This document shows positions 28,458 through 37,343 of a DNA stretch of 64,000 bases, piece by piece (position 1 is the first letter of the stretch; each line of letters begins with the position of its first letter). Position numbers and translations under genes: made by a program. The notes under the pieces were generated by a model, which did no database searches, was not told the origin of the DNA, and saw only the letters and a program-made list of their open reading frames with translations. The stretch covers positions 85,693 to 149,692 of the forward strand of contig MABD01000011.1 of assembly GCA_002162955.1 (NCBI GenBank), in the 5' to 3' direction. This DNA comes from Gammaproteobacteria bacterium 45_16_T64. GTDB taxonomy: Bacteria > Pseudomonadota > Gammaproteobacteria > Pseudomonadales > Ketobacteraceae.

Positions 28458-28784
28458 ATGCAACCTAAATCACTGGACGGATTATTCATCTCAAAGGCAA
28501 ATAGCTGGCTAAAGCGATTAGTCGGCCTGCTTGGACACTCTTCTTTGAGTGATAATAGCGCTATGCTGTTCGAGCCGGGCGGCAGTATACATACTATTGG
28601 GATGCGGTTTGCCATTGACGTTATCTACCTAGATAAGCAGAATAAGGTGCTTAAAATTGTTACTGATATGAAGAGCTTCCGGTTTTCCATCGCGCCAAAG
28701 GGAACTAGGGCTGTATTGGAGCTTGCATCTGGTAACGCAAAACGCACAGGAATTTACTTGGATCAGACCCTTGTGTTTGGTTGA
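28458..28784 (+). CDS. DUF192 family protein
   Basis: The ATG at 28458 is preceded by GAGGAG and gives 108 residues, removing an unconvincing upstream extension. The protein matches DUF192: KRLVGLLGHSSL, then GGSIHTIGMRFAIDVIYLDKQNKVLKI and a final AKRTGI. Many family members carry a signal peptide; this one does not. The biochemical role of DUF192 is not established. It sits between tadC and the FHA protein and shares the operon, so a link to pilus biogenesis is possible but unproven. Confidence 0.85.
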   Translation: MQPKSLDGLFISKANSWLKRLVGLLGHSSLSDNSAMLFEPGGSIHTIGMRFAIDVIYLDKQNKVLKIVTDMKSFRFSIAPKGTRAVLELASGNAKRTGIYLDQTLVFG

Positions 28785-28844
28785 ATAGAGACTACGAACA
28801 AAAATAACTAAAGTCTGCCCTGATAATGGGCGCAGGAATATACC

Positions 28845-30311
28845 ATGAAACAAGGCTCAGACAATTTTGTACCAGAATCGACGCCAGTGATTGATTTGCG
28901 GAAAAATGGTTTGCCACCATCAGTTGATATTAGTGCAAATGACCCTACCCAAAATTGGGATAACGATAAGACTGAAGTCTACATGGATTCAGATGAGGAT
29001 GAAGCAACTGCATCCCTAATTGATGAGGATGGCGACTCACATCCAATTACGGCGTTCCCTTTTGTTCTGGGCAGGGGGACTGAATGTGACCTGGTGCTTT
29101 CAGGCAAGGGGTTGTCGAGGAAGCACGTAGAGATTGTGTTCCAATCGGGTCGCTTTGTCGTTAACGATCTTGATAGTCTTAACGGTCTGAAAGTGAATGG
29201 CTACAAAGTCTCGCGGGTTATTCTTGAAGAAAGCGATGAAATCAAGTTAGGGGAAGTTAATCTGACGTTTGTCTCTGGTGACACGGATGCGGAGAGAGAG
29301 GCCTCTGTTGTCGCTCCTGGTTCGACAAATGATCCATTTGGAGATGGCGGAGGAAGGAAAGTCACTAAAGCTGTTGGCGGTATCTTTAGTGTTGCGTTGA
29401 TTATTGGGGGGGCTTTCTACGCCTATAAAATGATGCAACCAAATCAATCTGCCGATCAGCTAGTGCAAGTGGCACCTAAATCTAAAGCAGCACCATCTCT
29501 GCCCGCCCAGATACCCTCGAATAAGCCTACTACCAGTACACCGGCCATTATAGCTAGCGCCCCACCTAAGCCGCTATCGGCACCGCCACCTAGCATTTCT
29601 AAAGGCGTCAAGAAAATTCAATTGCCTGTTGCAAGCATTCCTGAACCGGTGATAGCGAAGCCCGTATCGAGGCCTGTGCTGAAGAAGGTCAAAGTAAGTC
29701 GTAACTTGCCTAAGGCTAAAAAAGCGCTAGCCTCTGCGAGTACACGCTATCTAGATGGGGATGCTGATGCGCTATTTAAAGATTTGAGGATCTATGGTGC
29801 TGATTCAACGCTGCCTTTAAGCTTGCGCACGAGGTTAAAAGGTAAGCATGAGTCTCTGGCGGCGGTTTATGCGGACTATGTGAAAGGCCAGAAGGCTTAT
29901 GCGCAGCAGAATCACGATGGAGCATTTAATTATTGGACGCGATTCTTAGAAAAAGAAGGTCGCTTGTTCACTAAGACCAGAAGTTTGTATGCTGACCAGG
30001 TAGTGTTGAAGGTTGTGGATGAATATGTAACTCGTGGTAACAAAGCTTCGCAAACGGGTGAAAATCACAAAGCTTACAAAATGTGGCAAAAAGCCGTGAA
30101 GTTGGGTGATAGTGTTGCGGCTAAAATTGCCTTGGATTCAGTGAGCGCAAAGTCTAAACAGCTTTATCGTAAAGCGCTGCGATTGGAGTATGTGAATGCA
30201 TCCAAGGCAAAAGCACTTTGGCAGGAGGTGGTTTCTTTAGTGCCACCGGGTACAGAGTACTATACAAAAGCGAGTTCTAAGCTTGCATGGTATGAGCGTT
30301 GGGGAGGATGA
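28845..30311 (+). CDS. FHA-domain membrane protein with TPR-like C-terminus
   Basis: The acidic N-terminus (about 60 residues) precedes an FHA domain at about 62-140 (LGRGTECDLVLSGKGLSRKHVEI ... DSLNGLKVNG). SRKH is canonical, while the loop Asn-Gly pair is shifted to SLNGLKVNG. A transmembrane segment lies near residues 178-198 (GIFSVALIIGGAFYAYKMM), then a Pro/Ala/Lys-rich linker, then helical repeats resembling TPRs. This places the FHA domain in the cytoplasm and the repeats in the periplasm. It could relay a phosphothreonine state to the assembled pilus machine (inference). The stop overlaps the next start (ATGA). Confidence 0.8.
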   Translation: MKQGSDNFVPESTPVIDLRKNGLPPSVDISANDPTQNWDNDKTEVYMDSDEDEATASLIDEDGDSHPITAFPFVLGRGTECDLVLSGKGLSRKHVEIVFQSGRFVVNDLDSLNGLKVNGYKVSRVILEESDEIKLGEVNLTFVSGDTDAEREASVVAPGSTNDPFGDGGGRKVTKAVGGIFSVALIIGGAFYAYKMMQPNQSADQLVQVAPKSKAAPSLPAQIPSNKPTTSTPAIIASAPPKPLSAPPPSISKGVKKIQLPVASIPEPVIAKPVSRPVLKKVKVSRNLPKAKKALASASTRYLDGDADALFKDLRIYGADSTLPLSLRTRLKGKHESLAAVYADYVKGQKAYAQQNHDGAFNYWTRFLEKEGRLFTKTRSLYADQVVLKVVDEYVTRGNKASQTGENHKAYKMWQKAVKLGDSVAAKIALDSVSAKSKQLYRKALRLEYVNASKAKALWQEVVSLVPPGTEYYTKASSKLAWYERWGG

Positions 30312-30853
30312 TGGCGATTTGGCATCGATTGACTCTGAGGTCAATAGGTATTGTTGCGTTAGTGATGTCGACACAGGGTTGCTCCGTTCTATCGGGGCTA
30401 AAAGAAAAAGCTGACCCTGACATAGCGAGGTTGGAGCGTATTGATATGCTGGTTCAGCGTGCTGAAACAGCATATCGAGCAAAACAATTTAAAAAATCAG
30501 CCGATATATGGAAACAAGTTACGATGCTTGATCCAGTTCATGTGAAGGCTCTCTACCGGCTGGGGAATACGCAATTTAGACTGGGTAACATGAAGGTCGC
30601 CAGAGGTTATTACGAAAAAACAGTTGAAGCTAGTCCTCGCCATGCTAAAGCCCACTACAACTTAGCGGTAATTAGCTTGGTGATCGCAGAGCAGCACCTT
30701 CAGTTTTATGCTGCGACTACCGACCCGGGTGCTGACTTGGAAAGTGTCACCGCCATTCTTGGTGAGATTGATAAATTCAAAGATGCTCAAAATAAGACAA
30801 AGCCTACGCGCTTAGAACAGTTGGCGAAAAAGCTGAGTGAAAAGAATAGGTAG
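30308..30853 (+). CDS. TadD-like TPR lipoprotein
   Basis: A short signal ending MSTQGC gives a lipoprotein-type N-terminus, although the lipobox is not ideal. Two to three TPR motifs follow (AETAYRAKQFKKSADIWKQVTMLDP; ALYRLGNTQFRLGNMKVARGYYEKTVEASP). TadD is the usual TPR lipoprotein of Tad systems, thought to help secretin assembly as pilotins do. ATG 30308 overlaps the upstream stop by 4 bp. The gene is 181 residues long and in the expected place. Confidence 0.75.
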   Translation: MMAIWHRLTLRSIGIVALVMSTQGCSVLSGLKEKADPDIARLERIDMLVQRAETAYRAKQFKKSADIWKQVTMLDPVHVKALYRLGNTQFRLGNMKVARGYYEKTVEASPRHAKAHYNLAVISLVIAEQHLQFYAATTDPGADLESVTAILGEIDKFKDAQNKTKPTRLEQLAKKLSEKNR

Positions 30854-30862
30854 TTTGGTGTT

Positions 30863-31528
30863 TTGAAGACAATTACCATTAGTAAAAAAGGAAGCCGCTC
30901 GGAATTTAATGAGGATGCGCTCCTATCTCTGCCGGTAAAGGGAGTGTTCCTTGTGTCGGATGGTGTTGGTGGCGGGCCTTCTGGACATAAGGCCTCAAGA
31001 ACTACAGTGCATAATCTATATGAGACCCTTTCCAGCATTGAGATAACGCAGGATGCAATAATAAAGAGTATTTCTACTGCAAATGATGCAGTGTATCAAA
31101 AAGCATTAGAAGGCGAGCATAAAGGGATGGCTTGTACCTTGGTGTTGGCTTGGTGTGATGGAGAGCGTTTGACTTGTTTTAATATAGGTGACAGTCGAAT
31201 TTATCGCATTCGAAATGGGCTGATAGAGCAACTTACGTCCGATCAAACAAAACAGGTTAAGCGGAACGATAGGATGAAATCGTTGGTGACCAACGCTATT
31301 GGTGTTAAGCCTTCAGTGACCGCAGAGTTAACGGAATGGGATTGGGTTGATGGTGATTTGGTGATGCTGATGAGTGACGGTATTTCCGATGTAGTCTCGG
31401 ATAATGAAATGCAAGATTTAGTGACGGCAGAAGGTGTGTCAATGCTTGAGAAGGCGAATGCGCTAATTGCGGCCAGCGTAGCTAATGGTTCTACGGATGA
31501 TAAGACCCTTGTGTTTTGTTTTAACTAA
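30863..31528 (+). CDS. PP2C-family Ser/Thr protein phosphatase
   Basis: This is a 221-residue PP2C/PPM phosphatase. The metal-binding aspartates are visible in NEDA, VSDGVGGGPSGH, NIGDSRIYRI and LMSDGISDVVSD, and the GMACTLVLA segment fits motif 4. The start appears to be TTG 30863, 9 bp after the tadD-like stop. It has no signal or membrane segment, so it acts in the cytoplasm. With the kinase at 17361 and two FHA proteins it completes a phosphothreonine circuit in the pilus locus. Confidence 0.9.
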   Translation: MKTITISKKGSRSEFNEDALLSLPVKGVFLVSDGVGGGPSGHKASRTTVHNLYETLSSIEITQDAIIKSISTANDAVYQKALEGEHKGMACTLVLAWCDGERLTCFNIGDSRIYRIRNGLIEQLTSDQTKQVKRNDRMKSLVTNAIGVKPSVTAELTEWDWVDGDLVMLMSDGISDVVSDNEMQDLVTAEGVSMLEKANALIAASVANGSTDDKTLVFCFN

Positions 31529-31551
31529 TATTCCCTCGTTGGAGGTGGCAT

Positions 31552-32262
31552 GTGCGAAACATCATGATGAATAGATATTCAAAAGAAAGCGGTGCGGCGA
31601 TGATTGAAACAATTATCACGTTCCCTGTAGTGATGCTGCTAGGGTTTGGTATATTGCACCTGGGATTGATTTATCAGGCGAAATCGAATTTAGAATATGC
31701 TGCTTTGATGGCTGCTAGGATGGCGTCTACCAGCGGGTTTTATTCGGTAAGTAATCCAGCCAATGATTTTTTTGATGAGTTCAAGGCGGAAGTAAGGCAT
31801 CGAATGCAAGCATCCGATCCCTTGAGGGAAGGTGCCCAAGCAGATGATGCAGAAGAGCTAAGCAAGGTAGCTATTCGTGTGCTGCGACCTTCTATGGATG
31901 TATTTGCAGAGTTCGGGCAAGGTACTTGTCCGACAGGGAGTTGTTTGATACCAAATGATAATTTACTTTACCGTACTACGTCTCTTCGAACTCTTCCCGA
32001 TGGCGTTGAAATGAACATTCAAGATGCAAATATCCTGCAGCTTAGTGTTTCTTATAGATATAACTCGGGAGTGCCTTTTTTAAGCCGGTTATTCGCTGTA
32101 GATTCTTTTGATGATATGGACGCATTTTTGGATGAAAGTGAAAAGCATGAAACTGCTGGTACACCTGGAATGAGAATAACAGCAGTTTCAACCGTAAGAA
32201 TGCAGACAGATGCGCGAATGAGGGCGGGCTTGGAATGTTACTTTGAGGGTGATGGATGTTAA
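31552..32262 (+). CDS. TadE-like pseudopilin
   Basis: The leader YSKESG|AAMIETIITFPVVMLLGFGILHLGLIYQAKSNLEYAALMAARMAS carries Glu at +5 and the alanine-rich segment typical of TadE. The mature domain (about 210 residues) is extracytoplasmic, with a possible disulfide pair (CPTGSC) and C-terminal cysteines. GTG 31552 has GGAGG six bases upstream and is favoured over ATG 31564 or 31567. It is probably a minor pilus component in the same transcript. Confidence 0.82.
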   Translation: MRNIMMNRYSKESGAAMIETIITFPVVMLLGFGILHLGLIYQAKSNLEYAALMAARMASTSGFYSVSNPANDFFDEFKAEVRHRMQASDPLREGAQADDAEELSKVAIRVLRPSMDVFAEFGQGTCPTGSCLIPNDNLLYRTTSLRTLPDGVEMNIQDANILQLSVSYRYNSGVPFLSRLFAVDSFDDMDAFLDESEKHETAGTPGMRITAVSTVRMQTDARMRAGLECYFEGDGC

Positions 32263-32350
32263 GTGGAGTTTAGTCATTGGTTATCCAAAGAGTTAAAGTC
32301 GGTATGATGAATTTTGTAAATTGGATTTTATAATAAAAATAGGAGTAGGT

Positions 32351-33703
32351 ATGGGTATTGAAAAGCTTGTTTTTGCTAGACAAGCAAAAGGTCTCGCGTG
32401 TTCTTTGGTGGTTGTGGCTTTGTTGTCAGGATGTGATGCTGCGGATGATGGCACTGGCACCTCTTCCTCAACGGGTGATGCCACCTCCACATCGGGAGGC
32501 TCTACTGACGCCGTGACTGGGTCAGGCTCGTTTGAGGGAACCCCTGACATAAATAGCTTCTCGTTGGCGCCTGAAATGCTAAGCCCCGAAGGGTTTAGTA
32601 TCAATGGTGGGGTGACCCCCGTTACCGCACAATTCGGCGACGACTTAAACTCCCAGATACCCGACGGTACTGAAGTTTTCTTTATGGCTGAGTACGGTGT
32701 TATTGGCGATAGCTGCACAACAACAGGAAGTCGGTGTAGCGTTGATTGGTTGTCGGGTGAACCTCGTACACTGCCCTTTAGCGACACCTCGGAAAAACAA
32801 GTAGGGGATGAGTGTCTCAATGCCGCAGGGGTAGCCAGTGATCTACCGGGCATTCAGGTGCCTTGCCCTTATGCTAACGCTATAGCAAGTACTGCAACTG
32901 TTGCAGGTAACTATGGCGGATTGGGCCAAGTGTATCAAAATAGAGTGTCGATCATGGCGTGGGTTGAAGATGGTGCGGAAACTTTCTTTGATGCGAATGG
33001 AGACGGTTTGTTTAATGATGGGGAGAAATTCATTGACGTAGGCGAGCCTTTTATCGACCATAATGAAGATGGCGTGTACGGAGCGCGTTTAGCGGATGGG
33101 TCTATTGCAGACGGAGCTGCGTCAATAGGGGTTGAGGAAGGCCTCTGTTACGATGATGATGCGAGGTATTGTTTTCAGCAGGGTGGAGAGAATGAAACCT
33201 ACGTTGATATCGATAAGGATGGTCAGTTTGATCCGCTAGGCAATGGCATTTACAACGGCCCACTTTGTGCGATTGAAGGTGACGGTTGCACCAAAAGTGG
33301 TGTGACTATCTTTAAGCAGTTTACGTTGTTACAAGCGGGCTCATTTGCGAAGGTTGGAATTGTGAATCTTGATGGGGTCGCGAAGGATTTGTATCAGGCT
33401 TCCAGCTATGTAACTCCTAGTGATTTGATGACCTTTGTAGGAGATTCAAGTGTTTTTGCAATTTATGTTTCCGATTTCCGTAACGGGTTTATGCCTGGGG
33501 GAACAACGATTGAGTTTGAAACGTCTTACGGTGATATCGTTGGAGATGATGACTGCACTGTCCTGGAAACCTCTGCATTAGGTTACACAAGCTGTTTGAT
33601 TAGAATCGATGCGGAAAGTGATACAGGTTCTGGGGTCTTTTCGGTGACGGTCACCACGCCTGACAATAAAGAAACTGTAGCTACCCGTATTATAGCGGAT
33701 TAA
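32351..33703 (+). CDS. Secreted lipoprotein with acidic calcium-type loops
   Basis: I do not recognise the family. ATG 32351 has AGGAG directly upstream. The signal ends in the lipobox LLSGC, followed by an Asp/Ser/Thr/Gly-rich linker. The middle contains three EF-hand/dockerin-like acidic loops (DANGDGLFNDGE, DHNEDGVYG, DIDKDGQFD). The C-terminal half looks like beta-sandwich domains and has several cysteine pairs. It is 450 residues, exported and probably outer-membrane attached. It follows the last tad gene by 88 bp, so it may be an adhesin or pilus accessory, but it could be independent. Confidence 0.75.
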   Translation: MGIEKLVFARQAKGLACSLVVVALLSGCDAADDGTGTSSSTGDATSTSGGSTDAVTGSGSFEGTPDINSFSLAPEMLSPEGFSINGGVTPVTAQFGDDLNSQIPDGTEVFFMAEYGVIGDSCTTTGSRCSVDWLSGEPRTLPFSDTSEKQVGDECLNAAGVASDLPGIQVPCPYANAIASTATVAGNYGGLGQVYQNRVSIMAWVEDGAETFFDANGDGLFNDGEKFIDVGEPFIDHNEDGVYGARLADGSIADGAASIGVEEGLCYDDDARYCFQQGGENETYVDIDKDGQFDPLGNGIYNGPLCAIEGDGCTKSGVTIFKQFTLLQAGSFAKVGIVNLDGVAKDLYQASSYVTPSDLMTFVGDSSVFAIYVSDFRNGFMPGGTTIEFETSYGDIVGDDDCTVLETSALGYTSCLIRIDAESDTGSGVFSVTVTTPDNKETVATRIIAD

Positions 33704-33747
33704 ATGCGTCGCCCAGCCTCGTTTTATACGACGGTTGGGCGTCATTT
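33702..33747. terminator. Bidirectional terminator-like hairpin
   Basis: A long imperfect stem (AAATG, CGCCCAGCC, TCGT pairing with ACGA, CGGTTGGGCG, CATTT; one bulge and a small internal loop) lies exactly between the convergent lipoprotein and dehydrogenase genes, with A- and T-rich ends. It could end transcription from both sides. Confidence 0.55.
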
Positions 33748-33750
33748 GAA

Positions 33751-34611
33751 TTACTTTAGTCTGGTTTTAAGGCTTGACGTATCCCAGCGTCCACCCTTAT
33801 TTTTCTGTACATCTGCGTAAAACTGATCAACCAGCGCTGCCACTGGCAGTTGGCTACCGTTTTTTCTGGCTTCTTCTAAGCACATTGCCAGATCTTTTCT
33901 CATCCAATCCACGGCAAACCCATGTTTGTATTCATCATCGATCATGGTTTCGTGTCTATTATCCATTTGCCAGGATTGTGCGGCGCCCTTGGATATGACC
34001 TCTACGACTTTGTGAACGTCCAGCCCGGCGTTCTCAGCAAACTGCAGGCCTTCAGATAGCCCCTGTACGAGTCCCGCGATACAAATCTGATTCACCATCT
34101 TTGTTAATTGTCCGCTGCCTGGCCCACCGAGAAGATTTGATTGTTTGGCGTAACAATTAATGGCGGGGAGGACTTTTTGATAAGCGTCATTGTCACCACC
34201 GCACATAATGGTTAGCTGTCCGCTTTCGGCTCCCTGTTGACCCCCAGATACTGGTGCATCAAGGAATGCAACCTTTCTGGATTTTGCCTCTTGATAGAGC
34301 TCTCTAGCAACTTCTGCTGAGGCGGTGGTGTGATCCACCAAAATCGACCCCTCGCTCATGCTGGAGAGAGCACCTTCAGCTCCGAGTATCACGCTACGCA
34401 AATCATCGTCATTGCCAACGCAGGAAAATACGATGTCACGCTGCTTTGCCGCATCCTGAGGGGTGCTGGCAACGCGCCCTGCATACTTGTTTACCCATTG
34501 CTCGGCTTTTGAGGTGGTGCGGTTGTAAACGGTGACATCGTGACCTTTTGCTGCGAGGTGCCCTGCCATAGGGTAGCCCATTACTCCGAGCCCAATAAAT
34601 GCTACTTTCAT
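33751..34611 (-). CDS. 3-hydroxyisobutyrate dehydrogenase / tartronate semialdehyde reductase family enzyme
   Basis: This 286-residue enzyme starts with the Rossmann motif VAFIGLGVMGYPMAGHL and carries the family substrate signature FLDAPVSGGQQGAESGQLTIMCGG and the catalytic lysine region GSGQLTKMVNQI. The family reduces or oxidises beta-hydroxyacids with NAD(P): 3-hydroxyisobutyrate, glycerate or succinic semialdehyde. No valine-catabolism or glyoxylate genes are adjacent, so the substrate is undecided. It lies downstream of gltA on the same strand but is separated by a strong terminator, so it is probably independently transcribed. Confidence 0.88.
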   Translation of the reverse strand: MKVAFIGLGVMGYPMAGHLAAKGHDVTVYNRTTSKAEQWVNKYAGRVASTPQDAAKQRDIVFSCVGNDDDLRSVILGAEGALSSMSEGSILVDHTTASAEVARELYQEAKSRKVAFLDAPVSGGQQGAESGQLTIMCGGDNDAYQKVLPAINCYAKQSNLLGGPGSGQLTKMVNQICIAGLVQGLSEGLQFAENAGLDVHKVVEVISKGAAQSWQMDNRHETMIDDEYKHGFAVDWMRKDLAMCLEEARKNGSQLPVAALVDQFYADVQKNKGGRWDTSSLKTRLK

Positions 34612-34687
34612 TTCGGTGTCCTTGAGGGGGGGGGATCAAGCGATAGATGATATGGCAATGGTGATACAAACACTAATCTGCAGGCAT

Positions 34688-34716
34688 AAAAAAAGGCGGA
34701 TAATCCGCCTTTTTTT
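34688..34716. terminator. Rho-independent terminator of gltA
   Basis: A-run, AGGCGGA, TAA loop, TCCGCCT, T-run: a 7-bp GC-rich stem flanked by seven A and seven T residues. It works in either direction. It lies 12 bp past the gltA stop (minus strand). Confidence 0.9.
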
Positions 34717-34727
34717 ATTGTTTGGTC

Positions 34728-36008
34728 TTAGCGCTTGTCGATTGAGACAAAGTCACGCTTTGCAGCGCCAGTATATAACTGACGCGGACGACCAATCTTA
34801 TATGATCCACTGATCATTTCGTGCCAGTGCGCAACCCAACCAGGTGTGCGGCCTAACGCGAAGATTACGGTGAACATTTCTGTTGGGATACCGATAGCCT
34901 TAAGAATGATACCAGAGTAGAAATCTACGTTCGGGTACAAGTTCTTCTCAATGAAGTAAGAGTCGCTACGAGCGATTTCTTCAAGCTTCATGGCTAGTTC
35001 TAACTGAGGATCGTTGATACCCAGCTCGCTTAACACTTCATGGCAGGTTTCACGCATAACGGTAGCGCGAGGGTCGAAGTTTTTGTAAACGCGGTGACCA
35101 AAGCCCATTAGACGGAACGGATCGTTCTTATCTTTTGCTTTTGTGATATAAGCATCTACATTGGATACGTCACCGATTTCGTCAAGCATTTTCAGTACGG
35201 CTTCGTTTGCTCCGCCGTGTGCAGGGCCCCAAAGAGCAGCGATACCAGCCGCCATACAAGCAAATGGGTTGGCGCCAGAAGAGCCAGCCAAACGCACGGT
35301 AGAGGTCGATGCGTTTTGCTCGTGATCTGCATGAAGGATAAAGATCTTATCCATTGCTTTGGCGATGATTGGGTTAACCTTGGTTTCTTCACAAGGAACA
35401 CCAAACATCATATGCAAAAAGTTTTCTGAATAGTTAAGGTCGTTGCGAGGGTACATGAAAGGCTGGCCTTGCGTGTACTTGTAACACATGGCAGCCAATG
35501 TAGGCATTTTCGCAATTAGACGATATGCAGCAATCTCTCGGTGTGCCTCATCCGCGATATCCAAAGAATCGTGATAAAACGCAGATAATGCTCCAACAAC
35601 ACCACACATGATGGCCATTGGGTGCGCATCTCGTCTGAAACCTTTGTAGAATGTTGCAAGCTGGTCGTGAACCATTGTGTGGTTCATCACAGAAGATACA
35701 AAAGACTCTTTCTGCTCAGTGCTTGGAAGCTCACCGTACATAAGTAGGTAGCATACTTCCAAATAATCAGAGTCATTTGCTAGTTGATCAATAGGGTAGC
35801 CGCGGTGCAATAGCACGCCTTTTCCGCCATCAATATAGGTGATCTTTGATTCGCAGGATGCTGTAGATACGAAACCTGGATCGTAAGTGAACATGCCGTT
35901 GCCGGTAAGTTGACCCACGTCAACAACGTCTGGTCCGATGGTTCCTGAATATATTGGCAACTCTAATGTCTTATCGCCAATGGTTAACTGAGCAGTTTTC
36001 TCAGTCAT
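34728..36008 (-). CDS. gltA: Citrate synthase
   Basis: This 426-residue type II (hexameric, NADH-sensitive family) citrate synthase condenses acetyl-CoA and oxaloacetate. Catalytic segments are present: [10 protein letters not shown] (His), [13 protein letters not shown] (His and Arg) and NVDFYSG (Asp), along with the N-terminal beta domain of Gram-negative enzymes ([34 protein letters not shown]). It is divergent from sdhCDAB, as in Pseudomonas and related bacteria, and is terminated by the hairpin at 34688. GGAGATT in front of the ATG serves as ribosome binding site. Confidence 0.98.
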   Translation of the reverse strand: MTEKTAQLTIGDKTLELPIYSGTIGPDVVDVGQLTGNGMFTYDPGFVSTASCESKITYIDGGKGVLLHRGYPIDQLANDSDYLEVCYLLMYGELPSTEQKESFVSSVMNHTMVHDQLATFYKGFRRDAHPMAIMCGVVGALSAFYHDSLDIADEAHREIAAYRLIAKMPTLAAMCYKYTQGQPFMYPRNDLNYSENFLHMMFGVPCEETKVNPIIAKAMDKIFILHADHEQNASTSTVRLAGSSGANPFACMAAGIAALWGPAHGGANEAVLKMLDEIGDVSNVDAYITKAKDKNDPFRLMGFGHRVYKNFDPRATVMRETCHEVLSELGINDPQLELAMKLEEIARSDSYFIEKNLYPNVDFYSGIILKAIGIPTEMFTVIFALGRTPGWVAHWHEMISGSYKIGRPRQLYTGAAKRDFVSIDKR

Positions 36009-36591
36009 AATAATCTCCTGTCCGCATTGATGAGCGAAATGGTGGGCGTGATAGGGTCAGGTAGGACCTTTATATCAACGTTACTACACCATTTATGCTT
36101 GTGTTAAAGGCAGACGAACACCGTTAATTATTGAGGTGTTGTGACTCCCGTCCTTTTTGAATCATCAAGATGATCCAGCCTTTATAAATACGCCAATTAA
36201 ATTCCGTTTTTTACCTTTATAAGGGAAACGAATGACGTAACTCAATAAATCGCGGGCAAAAAGTAATGATTTGCCCAATGTTTGTCAAATTATTTCAAAC
36301 ACCTTGCGTGTTTATTGATCTATCTTGTAAAGGTTTTTCACGAAAATGCCCAATGTGGGTTATTTGAAGCAAGTATAGAGCAAGTCTGGTCAATTGTATG
36401 GTTCATATGAAGTAGATATCTGGGGCACCCGAGCCGATAGTGTATTTGTAATTGCTCCTTGATACGACTATACTTCGGCCCCGAAAGATAGAGGGGGGAT
36501 GAAATTTAGACAGCTAGCTAAGTTGCTAATTTCCTTTCCTATTTTGGTGCAACACCGTTGTCTTAACGCCCTATAATGGGGCCATTACACA
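36009..36591. promoter_or_regulatory. Divergent gltA-sdhC control region
   Basis: This 583-bp gap has no coding ORF. It must carry the promoters for gltA (minus) and the sdh-suc operon (plus). A perfect TATAAT at 36572 lies only about 15 bp before the sdhC GTG, with no good -35 at 16-18 bases. No long repeat or riboswitch fold was seen. TTTGTCAAATTATTTCAAACA (36283-36303) is AT-rich with partial symmetry but fits no factor I know. Confidence 0.4.
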
Positions 36592-36978
36592 GTGAAAACG
36601 ACAGTGAATAGCAAGAGACCTGTTAACCTGGATTTATCCACAATAGCGTTTCCACTTCCCGCTTTGATTTCAATTACTCATCGTATAACAGGCGTTGCCT
36701 TGTTTGTCGGTGTTGGATTGTTGTTATGGGGATTGGATTTATCGTTGGCCAGTGAAGAATCGTTTAACTCTCTAAAAGAGTGTTTGGACGGCGTATTCGC
36801 TAAACTCGTGTTATGGGCAATTCTGTCCGGTTTGATTTTCCACTTAGTGGCGGGTATCAAACATTTGGGCATGGATATGGGTATCGGTGAAACATTGGAG
36901 GGTGGTCGCCTTGGCGCGAAAATCGTTCTTGTGCTTTCAATTGTACTTATTATCGCCGCGGGGGTTTGGATATGGTAA
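36592..36978 (+). CDS. sdhC: Succinate dehydrogenase cytochrome b556 subunit
   Basis: This 128-residue membrane subunit has the family motif RPVNLDLSTIAFPLPALISITHRITGVALF (quinone site Ser and Arg) and three transmembrane helices, with the haem histidine in LIFHLVAGIKHLGMD. It anchors SdhAB and passes electrons to ubiquinone. The start is a GTG at 36592 or 36604; neither has a clear ribosome binding site. It overlaps sdhD by 7 bp. Confidence 0.95.
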   Translation: MKTTVNSKRPVNLDLSTIAFPLPALISITHRITGVALFVGVGLLLWGLDLSLASEESFNSLKECLDGVFAKLVLWAILSGLIFHLVAGIKHLGMDMGIGETLEGGRLGAKIVLVLSIVLIIAAGVWIW

Positions 36979-37343
36979 CTAACGCAACAAGCCTGGGCCG
37001 TAATGGCTTATACGATTGGCTAATACAGCGGGCGAGTGCAGTAGTGCTTGGTGTTTACTTTATTTGTGTTTTAGGATTTTTCCTATGCCCAGGTGAGGCA
37101 ACCTTTGCAGACTGGCACGCGTATATGACATCAACCTATATGAAAGTGTTCACGATGATTGCTTTAATTAGCTTCATGGGGCATGCGTGGGTTGGATTGT
37201 GGACGGTGTCGACTGACTATTTGACTAGCCTTCAGCTAGGCAAAGCAGGGACGACCGTAAGAATGATTTTCCAGGGTGGGTTAGCACTTATTTTGCTTGC
37301 GTACCTGTTCTGGGGTGTTCAGATTTTGTGGGGTGTTAAGTAA
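36972..37343 (+). CDS. sdhD: Succinate dehydrogenase membrane anchor subunit
   Basis: ATG 36972 lies within the end of sdhC. The 123-residue protein carries the SdhD segment [19 protein letters not shown], the haem/quinone histidine in [15 protein letters not shown] and three transmembrane helices. The stop shares one base with the sdhA start, a tight operon arrangement. Confidence 0.95.
   Translation: MVTNATSLGRNGLYDWLIQRASAVVLGVYFICVLGFFLCPGEATFADWHAYMTSTYMKVFTMIALISFMGHAWVGLWTVSTDYLTSLQLGKAGTTVRMIFQGGLALILLAYLFWGVQILWGVK

Noticed and set aside
17361..31528. Type VI secretion system
   Set aside because: The kinase, FHA and PP2C genes recall type VI regulators, but no TssB, TssC, VgrG, ClpV or TssM genes are present. 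All structural genes are Tad/Flp type.
36553..36592. sdhC promoter at TATAAT 36572
   Set aside because: The -10 is perfect, but there is no -35 at 16-18 bases and the leader would be only about 8-20 bases. It is noted but not listed as a promoter feature.
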